This document shows positions 43,437-52,374 of a stretch of 56,404 nucleotides of DNA, piece after piece. How positions within the stretch are numbered: position 1 is the stretch's first letter; each line of letters starts with the position of its first letter. Position numbers and translations under genes: made by a program. Source of the stretch: Phenylobacterium aquaticum (GTDB taxonomy: Bacteria; Pseudomonadota; Alphaproteobacteria; Caulobacterales; Caulobacteraceae); contig NZ_CANCLE010000005.1 of assembly GCF_947378715.1 (NCBI RefSeq), positions 1 through 56,404 of the forward strand, read 5' to 3'. Under the pieces are notes generated by a model. That model worked only from the letters and a program-made list of their open reading frames with translations. It was not told where the DNA came from and ran no database searches.

Positions 43437-43786
43437 AACGGCCCCTTGAACACGAACAGGGCGCCGATGGCGATGAAGCCGAAGCCGAGCGCGTGGTTCA
43501 GGGTCAGGCGCTCGCCCAGATAGGTCACCGAGAACACGGCGAACACCGACAAGGTGATCACCTCCTGCATCGTCTTGAGCTCAGCGGGGGAATAGGCTTG
43601 CTCGCCGATCCGGTTGGCCGGCACCGCCAGGCAATATTCGAAGAAGGCGATCCCCCAGCTGACGCAGATGATCAGCCACAGCGGCCGGTTATGCACCTTC
43701 AGGTGGCCGTACCAGGCGAAGGTCATGAAGATATTGGACCCGATCAGCATCAGGATCGGGGCGACGCGCGCGAAGGTCAGGGGCAT
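43433..43786 (-). CDS. DMT-like small membrane protein (DUF486)
   Basis: This is a 117-residue protein with four helices. LIGSNIFMTFAWYGHL, SWGIAFFEYCLAVPANRIG and LKTMQEVITLSVFAVFSV are characteristic of DUF486, a group related to small multidrug-resistance transporters. Such proteins probably dimerise. The gene is separated from the amidase gene by 45 bases upstream and may be the end of that transcript. Confidence 0.87.
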   Translation of the reverse strand: MPLTFARVAPILMLIGSNIFMTFAWYGHLKVHNRPLWLIICVSWGIAFFEYCLAVPANRIGEQAYSPAELKTMQEVITLSVFAVFSVTYLGERLTLNHALGFGFIAIGALFVFKGPF

Positions 43787-43831
43787 GGCTAGGCTCCGTG
43801 TAAAAACAAGCGGCGCCTATAACGCCCCAGA

Positions 43832-45244
43832 CTAGATTTCGGCCACCCGCTCGAACCACGGCGCCGCCTGCTCCAGCTGGCCGGCCAGGCGGAACAGCAT
43901 CGCCTCATGGGCCATGCCCGCCACGAACTGCACCCCGATCGGCAGGCCCGACTTCGACCAGGCCAGAGGCACGGTCATGGCCGGCTGGCCGGTGTTGTTG
44001 AAGGCCTGGGTGTTGGGCATGAAGTCGAACAGTCGGGGCGCATAGGTCTCGAAGTTTTCGGTCAGCCAGCCGATCGGGATCGCAGGACTGCCGAGCGTCG
44101 AGAGCAGCAACACGTCATAGGTCTTGAACAGCTCGGCCACCGCCCGGCCATAGGCGTGGATGGTCGCCAAGCCCCGGACATAGGCCGCCCCGGTCACCTG
44201 CTGCCCCCGCCGGGCCATGGCCCAGGTCAGCAGCTCGACATCGTCCGAGGTGGCCGGGCGGCCGCGCTTCTCGCCCTCGGCCTCCAGGGTGGCGGCGACG
44301 CTGGCCGCGATCACGTCGCCGGCCGCCTTCTGCATGGCGGCCAGGTCGCCGGGCACGGTCACTTCCTCGACCACATGGCCCAGGCTTTCACACAGCCTGG
44401 CGGCGTCCAGCACCGCCTGGGCGCATTCTGGATCGAGCGCGGGCGCGGCCAGGGCCGCCGTGGTGAAGCCGATGCGCAGCCGCCCGGGCGTCCGGCCGAC
44501 CTCCAGGGCGAAGGGCGTGGCCGGGGCGTCGAGATAATAGGGGTCGCCGGCCTGCGGCTGGCAGGCGATGTCCAGCAGGACGGCGCTGTCGCGAACCGAG
44601 CGGGTCACGGCGTGCTGGATCGAGGCCCCGCCCCAGCCCTCGCCGAGCGGAGCAAAGGAGACCCGGCCGCGCGACGGCTTCATGCCGAACAGGCCGCAGG
44701 CGGACGCGGGCGTGCGGATCGAGCCGCCGCCGTCGCTGGCGTGAGCAGCCGGCACGATGCCCGCAGCCACCGCCGAGGCCGCCCCGCCGGAGGAGCCGCC
44801 CGGGGTGCGCCCGGTGTCCCAGGGATTGCGGCAGGGGCCGAGGAAGTCCGGCTCGGTCACCGGCATCAGGCCGAATTCCGGGGTGTTGGTCTTGCCGAAG
44901 ATCACCAGGCCCGCCTGCTTGTAGGCGCTGACCAGGGCGCTGTCGGAGGCGGGCACATTGTCCTTCCACAGGGCCGAGCCGCCCGTGGTCGGGGTTCCGG
45001 CCAGCAGGGCGCCGAGATCCTTCAGCAGATAGGGCACGCCGGCCAGGGGCCCCGTGGGCTTCGCGGCGGCGGTCTCCTGGCGGGCCCGCTCGGCGAGGTC
45101 GAGGGTCACGGCGTTGATCCTTGGATTGACCTCAGCCATCCGCGCCACGGCGGTCTCCAGCAGCTCGCCGGCCGAGACCTCACCCTTGGCGACCAGCCCG
45201 GCCAGGCCCACGGCGTCCTGCTTGCGATAGTCGTCGAACTTCAT
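43832..45244 (-). CDS. Amidase-signature hydrolase
   Basis: This is a 470-residue amidase with the Ser-cisSer-Lys triad: Lys in PYLLKDLG (about 75), the cis-Ser and nucleophile in GGSSGGAASAVAAG (about 148-161 with DGGGSIR following). Substrates of the family range from aryl amides and nylon oligomers to Gln-tRNA; this one lacks features of GatA and has no GatB/C beside it. It lies 76 bases beyond the TonB-receptor gene on the same strand, so import and hydrolysis of an amide ligand could be linked (inference). Confidence 0.9.
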   Translation of the reverse strand: MKFDDYRKQDAVGLAGLVAKGEVSAGELLETAVARMAEVNPRINAVTLDLAERARQETAAAKPTGPLAGVPYLLKDLGALLAGTPTTGGSALWKDNVPASDSALVSAYKQAGLVIFGKTNTPEFGLMPVTEPDFLGPCRNPWDTGRTPGGSSGGAASAVAAGIVPAAHASDGGGSIRTPASACGLFGMKPSRGRVSFAPLGEGWGGASIQHAVTRSVRDSAVLLDIACQPQAGDPYYLDAPATPFALEVGRTPGRLRIGFTTAALAAPALDPECAQAVLDAARLCESLGHVVEEVTVPGDLAAMQKAAGDVIAASVAATLEAEGEKRGRPATSDDVELLTWAMARRGQQVTGAAYVRGLATIHAYGRAVAELFKTYDVLLLSTLGSPAIPIGWLTENFETYAPRLFDFMPNTQAFNNTGQPAMTVPLAWSKSGLPIGVQFVAGMAHEAMLFRLAGQLEQAAPWFERVAEI

Positions 45245-45320
45245 GCCGGCTGCTCCGTTTGCACCGCCAGAGGATCACAGCCGACGGCGCGCTCCAACGC
45301 CTCAGTTGCCCGGGGCGGGC

Positions 45321-47726
45321 TCAGTAGGCGACCTTGAGGCAGAGCGAGAGCGTGCGCGGCCTGAGCGGGGTCACCTGGGTCGTGGTCCGCAGGGTGAAGG
45401 GGTTGCCATAGGCGAAGGTGTCGCCTCGGGACTCAGTCGGATTGTCCACCGCCAGGGTCAGCCGCCAGCGGTCGGCGGCCAGGGTCGCCGCCAGCCGCCC
45501 CGCGCCATAGCCGCCCATCCGGGGCGAGGTCACCGCATCGAAGGTCAGGTGCGACGGGCCGACATAGGCATAGCGGCCGTCGAGCTCGAACGTCCGGTCA
45601 CGGGGCAATTCCCAGCCATAGTGGGCGCTCACCCCCAGCGAGACATTCGGCGCCCCGGCCAGCCCAAGTTCGGCGCGGGCCGGAAAGGCCGGATTGGCGC
45701 GGTCGAGCTCCGGCGCATTGACCAGGCCTTCGGCGCGCAGCACCAGCGGCCCTGCCCGATAGGCCGCCTCGGCCTCCAGCCCCCGGTTGCGCCCATCGCC
45801 GATATTGGCGGTGAACGGCAGGGCCGAGGCCAGCAACTGGTCGCTCTGGATGTTCTTCCAGCTGGCCTGGAAGATCGCCCCGCGCAGGCTGAGCCGCCCC
45901 TCCAGCAGGGTGACGCGGCCCCCCGCCTCGAAGCTCCACAGCTCGTCGCCCTGGTAGTTGCGGTAGGGCTCGGGGCCGCCCGGCGCGCTGAACACCTGAC
46001 CAGGAGCGCCCGTGGTGTTGATCCCCCCGGCGCGATAGCCCTCGGCCGCCTCCACATAGATCAGGCTCCGCGCGGTCGGGGCGTAGGAGATCAACAGCTT
46101 GGGGGAGAAGCCGGTGCGGCTGAGCCCGGCGGCATAGGCGGCGGCGACGGTCGCGGGCGTCCGGATCACGCTGTCGACCTGGATGCGGGAACTGAACAGC
46201 CGCCCGCCTAGAGTGAGGCTGAGCCGGTCGGTCAAGGGCCAGATCATCTGGCCGTAGAGCGCCGCCTCATCCAACCGATCGCGACGCGCCTCGGACAAGG
46301 CCACGAACGGCGTCGCGCCCAGGGCGGTCAGGTCCAGGGTCACGTCCTGGCGGGTGCGGGCGACGAACAGTCCGCCCAGCCACTGCACCCTCGCATCCGG
46401 ATGGGAGGAGAGCGTCGCCTCGGTGACCAGGCTGGCGATGTTGTTCTCGTCATCGAAGGCGGCCGGCCCCGACGGAACGGCTACGGGCGGCGCGCGGGTG
46501 GCGTCATAGCGGCTGGTCAGCTGGTGGCGGACATAGGCCGTGGTCCAGCGCGCCTCCGCCCAGCCCAGATCGCCGGTCAGGCCGAGGTGAACCATGGCGA
46601 AGTCGTTGTCGTGCGGCTCACGCAGGGCGTTGCGGCGGGTGAAGGGCGCCTCGCCAGCCAGGGCGTACTGGGTGTCGTCGGAATTGATCGCCTGGAAGAC
46701 CAGGCCGCCGTTGGCGGTCCAGTCGGCGTTGAGCCGCAGGCTGAGCGCCAGCCGCCCGCCGGTCCGGATCGAGCGGTTGACGTCCTTCAGGCCCAGGCCG
46801 ACGTCGTCGATATAGCCGCCCTGGACCTCACGATAGGCCACCATGCGCATCGCCGCGCGGTCCTTGAGGATCGGCAGATTGACCATGCCCTCCAGCAGGT
46901 TGGAGCCGGATCCTCCATGCGTCACCCCGCCGGAGACCGAAAGCCAACCCGTGCTCCGGCTGGCGTCCGGCGCGGCGGTGACCAGGTGCAGCACCCCGCC
47001 CAGCGAGCCCGATCCGTAGAGGGCGCCCTGCGGGCCGCGCAGTACCTCGACCTGGGCGACATCGGTCAGCCGCAGGTCCGGGTCCGGGGCGTTGTAGGTG
47101 ATCCGGGCGTCGTCGAGATAAAGCCCGACCATCGACTGGGTCCGCCCGGTCAGGGGGCCGTCGGACAGGCCGCGCAGCAGGATCTTGTCCCGCCCGGAAC
47201 CGAGATTGGTGACGGTCATGGCCGGGGTGACCAAGGCCAGGTCGCTGGCGTCGCGCACCCCCTGGGACTCCAGGGTCCGCCCCTCGAGGGCGCTGACCGG
47301 ATAGGCCAGCCGATCGGCCGGCGTCGGCTGGCGCGTCGCCACCACCACCAGCTCGGCGACATCGGCGAGCGGCGCCACGCGGAGGGGCGTCGCGGCGGGT
47401 CTAGGCGGCGGCAGGCGAACGATCTCGACGGCGCGCGCATCAACCAGACGGTAGCCGCAGCCCGTGCCCGCCAACAGCCGATCGAGCGCCTGGCCCAGAC
47501 TGTATCGGCCAATGAGAGGCTGGCTCGACGGGGCGCAGGTTTCCGCCGCGCGGGTGCTGATCGACACCCCGGCCTGGAGCGCCAGATCGACCAGGGCCGC
47601 GCTCAGCGGCTTGCGCGGAATGTTGAAGGCGTGAACCGGCGCGGCCGCGCGAGCGGGCGAGGCCAGGCCGAACGCGGCCAGCAGGCAGAGGGCGAGCGCC
47701 GGCCGGCGCCAGTCATGGCGAGGCAA
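45321..47726 (-). CDS. TonB-dependent receptor with N-terminal STN signalling domain
   Basis: This is an 801-residue outer-membrane transporter. After a signal peptide (LALCLLAAFGLASPARA) an STN domain (about 32-103: FNIPRKPLSAALVDLALQAGVSIS, GYRLVDARAVEIV) marks it as a FecA-type transducer. The plug follows with ILLRGLSDG, GLYLDDARI and VEVLRGPQGALYGSGSLGG; the barrel ends with LSLCLKVAY, an aromatic C-terminus. The sigma factor and FecR genes precede it on the same strand, so binding of its ligand likely activates the sigma factor. The ligand is not evident. Confidence 0.93.
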   Translation of the reverse strand: MPRHDWRRPALALCLLAAFGLASPARAAAPVHAFNIPRKPLSAALVDLALQAGVSISTRAAETCAPSSQPLIGRYSLGQALDRLLAGTGCGYRLVDARAVEIVRLPPPRPAATPLRVAPLADVAELVVVATRQPTPADRLAYPVSALEGRTLESQGVRDASDLALVTPAMTVTNLGSGRDKILLRGLSDGPLTGRTQSMVGLYLDDARITYNAPDPDLRLTDVAQVEVLRGPQGALYGSGSLGGVLHLVTAAPDASRSTGWLSVSGGVTHGGSGSNLLEGMVNLPILKDRAAMRMVAYREVQGGYIDDVGLGLKDVNRSIRTGGRLALSLRLNADWTANGGLVFQAINSDDTQYALAGEAPFTRRNALREPHDNDFAMVHLGLTGDLGWAEARWTTAYVRHQLTSRYDATRAPPVAVPSGPAAFDDENNIASLVTEATLSSHPDARVQWLGGLFVARTRQDVTLDLTALGATPFVALSEARRDRLDEAALYGQMIWPLTDRLSLTLGGRLFSSRIQVDSVIRTPATVAAAYAAGLSRTGFSPKLLISYAPTARSLIYVEAAEGYRAGGINTTGAPGQVFSAPGGPEPYRNYQGDELWSFEAGGRVTLLEGRLSLRGAIFQASWKNIQSDQLLASALPFTANIGDGRNRGLEAEAAYRAGPLVLRAEGLVNAPELDRANPAFPARAELGLAGAPNVSLGVSAHYGWELPRDRTFELDGRYAYVGPSHLTFDAVTSPRMGGYGAGRLAATLAADRWRLTLAVDNPTESRGDTFAYGNPFTLRTTTQVTPLRPRTLSLCLKVAY

Positions 47727-47756
47727 GACGAACGTCCCCGGGGCCGAATGGAGCGT

Positions 47757-48728
47757 TTAGCCTAGAGTGATTTCCCGCCCGGTGCGATCCACCCGCAGCG
47801 AAAGATAGCCGGCCAGGCGACGGACCAGGGCTTGCTGGTCGCCCATTTCCAGCACACCGGAGAATTTCAGACGGGCCGCCGCCGGGCCCAGGCGGATCGG
47901 GACCGGATAGCGACGGTTCAGATAGGCGACGATCTCGCTGAGCGGCCGGTCGTCACAGACCATCCGCCCTTGCGTCCAGGCGAAGGCGGCGTCCGGGTCG
48001 ACCTCGGCCCGTGTCGACTGGACGGCGCCTTCCACATGCCGCAGCTCCTGGCCCTTGGTCAGGCGCGCGACAGGCTGCGGGCCGAGCGCCGGCTGGCGCA
48101 CCTCCACGATCCCTCGGCGGACCGACACCACCACGGCCTTGTCATAGTGGCGGATGTTGAACTCGGTGCCGACCACCCGGACCTGCTGGTCACCAACCGT
48201 GATCAGGAACGGCTTTGACGGGTCGTGTGCGACATCGAAAGTCGCCTCGGCGTCGGCCAGATCGACGCGACGCGCCGTCCAGCCCAGCCGCACGGTCATC
48301 TTCGAGGCCGCGTCGAGGCGGATATGAGTGCCGTCGGCCAGGGCCACCACCCGGGTCTGGCCGGGTCCGGTCGAATAGACAGTCGGCGCGCCCTCATAGG
48401 ACCGCCAGGCCATGGGAACCACGATCACGGCGGCGGCCGCCGCAGTCAGGGCGGCCATGAAGGGGGCCAGGCGGCGGGGCCGGAAGGGAATGATCCGGGC
48501 GCTGGCGGGCGCCATCGCACCCGCGATCTCACCTGCCCGGTCGCCGATCTCCGCGCTGAGCAACTCAACCGCCTCGAAGGCGGCCTGGTGGGCGTCCGAG
48601 GCTTCGAGCCACGCCGTCAGGGCCGCCCAGTCCTCGGCCGTCGCGGCGTCCGATTGGACGCGCACCAGCCAGACCAGCGCCTGGTCGCGCAGGGCTTCGG
48701 CCGCCGGGGCGTCGGCGTCGGCGCTCAT
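47757..48728 (-). CDS. FecR-family transmembrane regulator (anti-sigma factor)
   Basis: The 323-residue protein has an N-terminal cytoplasmic DUF4880-type domain (AEALRDQALVWLVRVQSD, DWAALTAWLEASDAHQAAFE), one membrane helix (FMAALTAAAAAVIVVPMAW, about 90-108) and the periplasmic FecR domain (DGTHIRLDAASKMTV, VGTEFNIRHYDKAVVVSVRRGIVEV). It relays the receptor signal to the sigma factor. I chose the ATG at 48726-48728; a TTG at 48803 would add 25 residues and shorten the gap to the sigma gene, so the start is uncertain. Confidence 0.9.
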   Translation of the reverse strand: MSADADAPAAEALRDQALVWLVRVQSDAATAEDWAALTAWLEASDAHQAAFEAVELLSAEIGDRAGEIAGAMAPASARIIPFRPRRLAPFMAALTAAAAAVIVVPMAWRSYEGAPTVYSTGPGQTRVVALADGTHIRLDAASKMTVRLGWTARRVDLADAEATFDVAHDPSKPFLITVGDQQVRVVGTEFNIRHYDKAVVVSVRRGIVEVRQPALGPQPVARLTKGQELRHVEGAVQSTRAEVDPDAAFAWTQGRMVCDDRPLSEIVAYLNRRYPVPIRLGPAAARLKFSGVLEMGDQQALVRRLAGYLSLRVDRTGREITLG

Positions 48729-48828
48729 CTCGGGCTCTTGGGGTGGGGCGTCTGCATCATGGTCCTCGCCCCAATGACGCCACAAAGCGCCAGGCGCCTC
48801 CAAGAAATCTTCAGGCGGTTGCTCCGGG

Positions 48829-49350
48829 TCATCGGCCGACCTTCGCCAGGATGCGCTTCAGGCTGGCCATGATGTATTTCTCCACGCTGGAGCGGGAGAC
48901 CCCCATGGCCGCCGCCGTCTCGGCATGGCTCAGCCCCTCCAGCTTGTGCAGCCGGAAGGCCTCACGCACCGGCTCGGGCATGTCAGCCACCACCTGGACA
49001 ATTTGGGCCAGGCGCAGGCGGGCGGCGACCACCTCGTCGGCAGGAGGTTCGTCGGCCATGTCCTGGCCGCCGGCCGCCATGGTCTGGCTGTCGCGCCAGT
49101 CGGCGTCGCGGCGGCCGGCCCGGCGCTGCTGCTTGATGCGGTCGAGCATCAGGTTCGTACCCAGCCGGTAGAGATAGGCGCCGGGATTGCCGATCTCCTC
49201 GGTGGGGGGCGGAGTGATCCGCAGGAAGATGTCCTGCACCAGATCCTGGGCGGCGGCCTCCGAGCGCAGGCGGACGCGGAAGTAGCGCACCAGCTCCTCG
49301 CGCCGCGCCAGATAGACGGCCAGCAGAGGGTGGGGATCGCTGTCGTCCAA
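48829..49350 (-). CDS. ECF RNA polymerase sigma factor (FecI-like)
   Basis: This is a 173-residue sigma factor. Region 2 is LVRYFRVRLRSEAAAQDLVQDIFLRI and LYRLGTNLMLDRIKQQRR; region 4 is MPEPVREAFRLHKLEGLSHAETAAAMGVSRSSVEKYI. I propose a TTG start (49348-49350) because AGGAG lies six bases before it and the product then has family length; the ATG at 49455 would add a 35-residue Trp/Cys-containing head without ribosome site and leave only 46 bases to the divergent gene. With FecR and the STN receptor it forms a cell-surface signalling unit. Confidence 0.88.
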   Translation of the reverse strand: MDDSDPHPLLAVYLARREELVRYFRVRLRSEAAAQDLVQDIFLRITPPPTEEIGNPGAYLYRLGTNLMLDRIKQQRRAGRRDADWRDSQTMAAGGQDMADEPPADEVVAARLRLAQIVQVVADMPEPVREAFRLHKLEGLSHAETAAAMGVSRSSVEKYIMASLKRILAKVGR

Positions 49351-49501
49351 GACGGGCTCCTGCGGCCAAAGATTCTCGCCGCAACCGCGATCATCCCCAT
49401 GCCGCCGACCGGCGCAATCGAAACCGATGAGGAGGTTCTCCGACCACGTCGTCATGGCTGGGTGAAGGGCGTGGGGCGCGCGCCAAAACCGGAGATGAGC
49501 C

Positions 49502-50227
49502 TTGCTGGACGTGATGATGGTCGATGACGGCGCCCTCCTGGGCCATTTGAGGTTCGACGCCGATCGCGTCCGCCGCTTCACCCGCCTGCAGCCAGGTGTG
49601 ATCTCCATCCACCACCTGCTCCAGCCCGAGCGCCAGCGGGTCGAAGCCTATCTCGAGGCGGCTTACGCCAAGGCCTTCGACGGCCAAATCCGCCGCCACT
49701 ACCCGACCCTGATGAGTGTGCAGGACCGCCAGGGGAACATTCACGCCGCCGTCGGCTTCCGCCTCGCCGCCCGGGCCCCGTTGTTCCTGGAGCAATATCT
49801 GGACGCCCCCGTCGAGGTGGCGCTGGAGGCTCGGTTCGGCGCCCCCCTGCGCCGCGCCCAGGTCGCCGAGATCGGCAACCTCGCCTCCGACAGCCCCGGC
49901 GCCTCGCTGTTCCTGTTCCTGGCCCTGGCCCGCCACCTGGACCGTCAGGGCTGCACCCACGCGGTCGCCACCGCCACCCGCCAACTGCGCCGCGGCTTCG
50001 CCCGGGTTGGCTTCGCCACCGAACATCTGACCCGCGCCGCGCCCGACCGCCTGCCCGACCAGGGGGCCGACTGGGGCGCCTATTACAGCCGCGACCCTCA
50101 GGTGCTGGCCGGCGCCATCGCGCCCGCCCTGCCGGCGCTCGCCCAGATGCTGCTGGCCGATCCGATCGTCGAGTGCGGGATCCTGCCCCGCCTGCACCCC
50201 GACCTGCGTGCTGGAGCCGCGCTGTGA
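49502..50227 (+). CDS. Thermostable-hemolysin-family protein (GNAT/acyl-HSL-synthase-like fold)
   Basis: This 241-residue protein matches Pfam T_hemolysin by pattern: VEAYLEAAYAKAFDGQIRRHYPTLMSV, AAVGFRLAARAPLFLEQYLDAP, VAEIGNLAS and the C-terminal ATATRQLRRGFARVGF. The family name comes from a Vibrio protein, but the layout (strand GFRL, 'VAEIGNLA' like autoinducer synthases) suggests an N-acyltransferase rather than a toxin, and there is no signal peptide. The TTG at 49502 has GGAG seven bases upstream; a GTG at 49511 or ATGs at 49514/49517 are alternatives. It is the first gene of a tight operon; its stop overlaps the next start (GTGA). Confidence 0.82.
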   Translation: MLDVMMVDDGALLGHLRFDADRVRRFTRLQPGVISIHHLLQPERQRVEAYLEAAYAKAFDGQIRRHYPTLMSVQDRQGNIHAAVGFRLAARAPLFLEQYLDAPVEVALEARFGAPLRRAQVAEIGNLASDSPGASLFLFLALARHLDRQGCTHAVATATRQLRRGFARVGFATEHLTRAAPDRLPDQGADWGAYYSRDPQVLAGAIAPALPALAQMLLADPIVECGILPRLHPDLRAGAAL

Positions 50228-51681
50228 GCCGGGTCCTCGCCGCCATCGCCGCCCGCGCCGCAGACTCCCCCGACGCCATCGCGCTCAGCGACGCCGAGCG
50301 GACCTTCAGCTATGCGGAACTGGCCGCCGAGATTGAGGCGACCGCCATTCAGCTCTTCGCGCTCGCGCCCCTGGTGCGGCCCGGCGCCCCGGTGGCGGTG
50401 GTCTTGGAGAACGGCCCCGCCTGGGTCGTGCTTGACCTTGCATTGATCCGCCTGGGCTGGCCCAGCCTGCCAATTCCCGCCTTCTTCACCCAGGCCCAGC
50501 GCCTGCACGTCCTGGCCGACGCCGGGGCCGGCCTGCTGATCACCGCCGGTCATGAGGGCGGCCCGCTGCTGGTCGCTGGAACCCCGCTCGACGCCGAGTT
50601 GCTGGGCGATCCCGCCACCGAACTGCCGGCGGGCACGGCCAAGATCACCTACACCTCCGGCTCAACCGGCCAGCCCAAGGGCGTCTGCCTGTCCCTGGAC
50701 CAGATGGAGGCGGTCGCGACCTCCCTGGTCGAGATGATCGGCGCCGACTATGCCGGACGCCACCTGCCGCTCCTGCCGCTGTCGATCCTGTTGGAGAACG
50801 TCGCCGGGCTCTACACGACCCTGCTGGCGGGCGGGCGCTACCACGTGCTGCCGCCTGCGGCCCTGGGCCTGGCGGAGCCCTTCCGCCCCGACCTCGCCAG
50901 GCTGGCCGGCGCGATCGCCGCCGAGGGCGCGACCAGCCTGATCCTCGTGCCGGAACTGCTGCGCGCCCTGCTGATGGTGATGATCTTCACCGGCCCCCGC
51001 TTCCCGGCCCTGAACCTGGTGGCGGTGGGCGGGGCCAAGGTCTCGCCACAGCTGCTGGCCCAGGCCGACAGTCTCGGACTGCCGGTGTTCGAAGGCTATG
51101 GCCTCAGCGAATGCGCCTCGGTCGTGGCGCTGAACACGCCGGCCGCCCGACAGATCGGCGCCGTAGGCCGCCCCCTGCACCACCTGACGGTGGAGATCGG
51201 GGCCGACGGCGAGATCGTGGTCGGGCCCCACCCCTTCCTCGGCTACGCCAGCGGCGCGGTTCAGTCAGGCCCGGTCCGCACCGGCGATCTCGGCCGGATC
51301 GACGCCGACGGCTTCCTGCATCTCGACGGGCGCAAGGCCAACACCATCATCAACGCCTATGGCCGCAACATCGCGCCGGAATGGGTGGAGAGCGAGCTGC
51401 TGGCCCAACCGGAGATCCGCCAGGCCATCGTGTTCGGCGAGGCGCAGGCCGAGCTGGGCGCCCTGATCGTCCCCCTGTCGCCGGACATGTCGGACCGGGA
51501 CCTGGCTCAGGCCGTGGCCCGCGCCAACCAGAACTTGCCGCCCTACGCCCAGGTTGGCCGCTGGCGGGTTCGCCCGCCGCTCGATCCCGCCGCCGGCGAA
51601 CTCACCGGCAATGGCCGGCCCCGCCGCGCCGTCATTCTCCAGCACCACAGGGTCTTCGTCGAAGCCCCCGTTCAACAATAG
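50224..51681 (+). CDS. AMP-forming acyl ligase (ANL superfamily)
   Basis: This is a 485-residue adenylating enzyme. Core motifs: A3 ITYTSGSTGQPKGV (about 143-156), A5 EGYGLSECAS (about 295), A7 RTGDLGRIDADG (about 358) and A8 GRKANTIINAYGRNI (about 375). The A10 region is ELTGNGRPRR, where the usual catalytic Lys appears to be Arg, an oddity that could affect adenylation. It probably activates a carboxylic acid for the acyltransferase or oxidase encoded beside it. The GTG start overlaps the preceding stop by four bases. Confidence 0.87.
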   Translation: MSRVLAAIAARAADSPDAIALSDAERTFSYAELAAEIEATAIQLFALAPLVRPGAPVAVVLENGPAWVVLDLALIRLGWPSLPIPAFFTQAQRLHVLADAGAGLLITAGHEGGPLLVAGTPLDAELLGDPATELPAGTAKITYTSGSTGQPKGVCLSLDQMEAVATSLVEMIGADYAGRHLPLLPLSILLENVAGLYTTLLAGGRYHVLPPAALGLAEPFRPDLARLAGAIAAEGATSLILVPELLRALLMVMIFTGPRFPALNLVAVGGAKVSPQLLAQADSLGLPVFEGYGLSECASVVALNTPAARQIGAVGRPLHHLTVEIGADGEIVVGPHPFLGYASGAVQSGPVRTGDLGRIDADGFLHLDGRKANTIINAYGRNIAPEWVESELLAQPEIRQAIVFGEAQAELGALIVPLSPDMSDRDLAQAVARANQNLPPYAQVGRWRVRPPLDPAAGELTGNGRPRRAVILQHHRVFVEAPVQQ

Positions 51682-51690
51682 GACCGCCCC

Positions 51691-52374
51691 GTGACCTTCT
51701 TCATCCGACTGATCACCGAGACCGTGGAGGGCCAGCAGGCGCTGGCCGCCGTGCCGCAAATCCAGGACGGCCTGACCGGCCAGATCTCGCTGGCCACCTA
51801 CATCGCCTATCTCACCGAGGCCTATCACCACGTCAAACACACCGTGCCCCTGATGCAGGCGGCCAAGGCCAGGCTGGACGACGGCCATGCCCGGTTCCGC
51901 CACGCGCTCGACGAGTACATCGCCGAGGAGACCGGCCATGAGGCCTGGATTCTCAATGACATTCGCCACTGCGGCGGCGACGCCGAGGCCGTGCGTCTGG
52001 GCCGACCCCGCGCCGCGACCCAGGCCATGGTCGACTACGCCTATGACTACATCGCCACGGTCAATCCGATGGGCTTCTTTGGCATGGTCCTGGTGCTGGA
52101 GGGGACAAGCGTCCGCCTCGCCACCGAAGGCGCCCAGGCCGTCGCCAGGAGCCTGGACCTCGGCCCCCAGTGCTTCTCCTACCTGACCTCCCATGGGGCG
52201 CTGGACCAGGACCATCTGGTGTTCTTCCAGAAGCTGATGGACGAGGTCGAGGACCCCGCCGACCAGGCCGCGATCATCGAGGTCGCCAAGGGGATCTTCC
52301 AGCGCTTCGCCGACGTCTTCCGCGCCATCCCGCACAGCCGCGTCCAGGTTCAAGAGATCGCCCATGTCCTTTGA
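51691..52374 (+). CDS. Haem-oxygenase-like putative diiron oxidase (TenA/UndA-type, 'iron-containing redox enzyme')
   Basis: This is a 227-residue all-helical protein. Likely metal-ligand positions lie in EAYHHVKHTVPLM, in EYIAEETGHEAWILNDI (Glu and His on one helix) and in SHGALDQDHLVFFQKL (His-x3-Asp-x2-His), the arrangement seen in haem-oxygenase-like diiron oxidases. Characterised relatives in that superfamily (UndA, CADD, SznF) cleave or oxidise small acids or amines. The GTG start has AGGA upstream, nine bases after the ligase gene. Its substrate may be the activated product of the ligase (inference). Confidence 0.82.
   Translation: MTFFIRLITETVEGQQALAAVPQIQDGLTGQISLATYIAYLTEAYHHVKHTVPLMQAAKARLDDGHARFRHALDEYIAEETGHEAWILNDIRHCGGDAEAVRLGRPRAATQAMVDYAYDYIATVNPMGFFGMVLVLEGTSVRLATEGAQAVARSLDLGPQCFSYLTSHGALDQDHLVFFQKLMDEVEDPADQAAIIEVAKGIFQRFADVFRAIPHSRVQVQEIAHVL

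Noticed and set aside
49495..49527. Ten-codon leader peptide MSLAGRDDGR overlapping the first operon gene
   Set aside because: Its ATG begins inside the spacer of the GGAG used for the TTG start; no attenuator structure was seen.
49502..50227. True haemolysin or toxin
   Set aside because: No signal peptide and pattern of a soluble acyltransferase-like protein in a biosynthetic operon.
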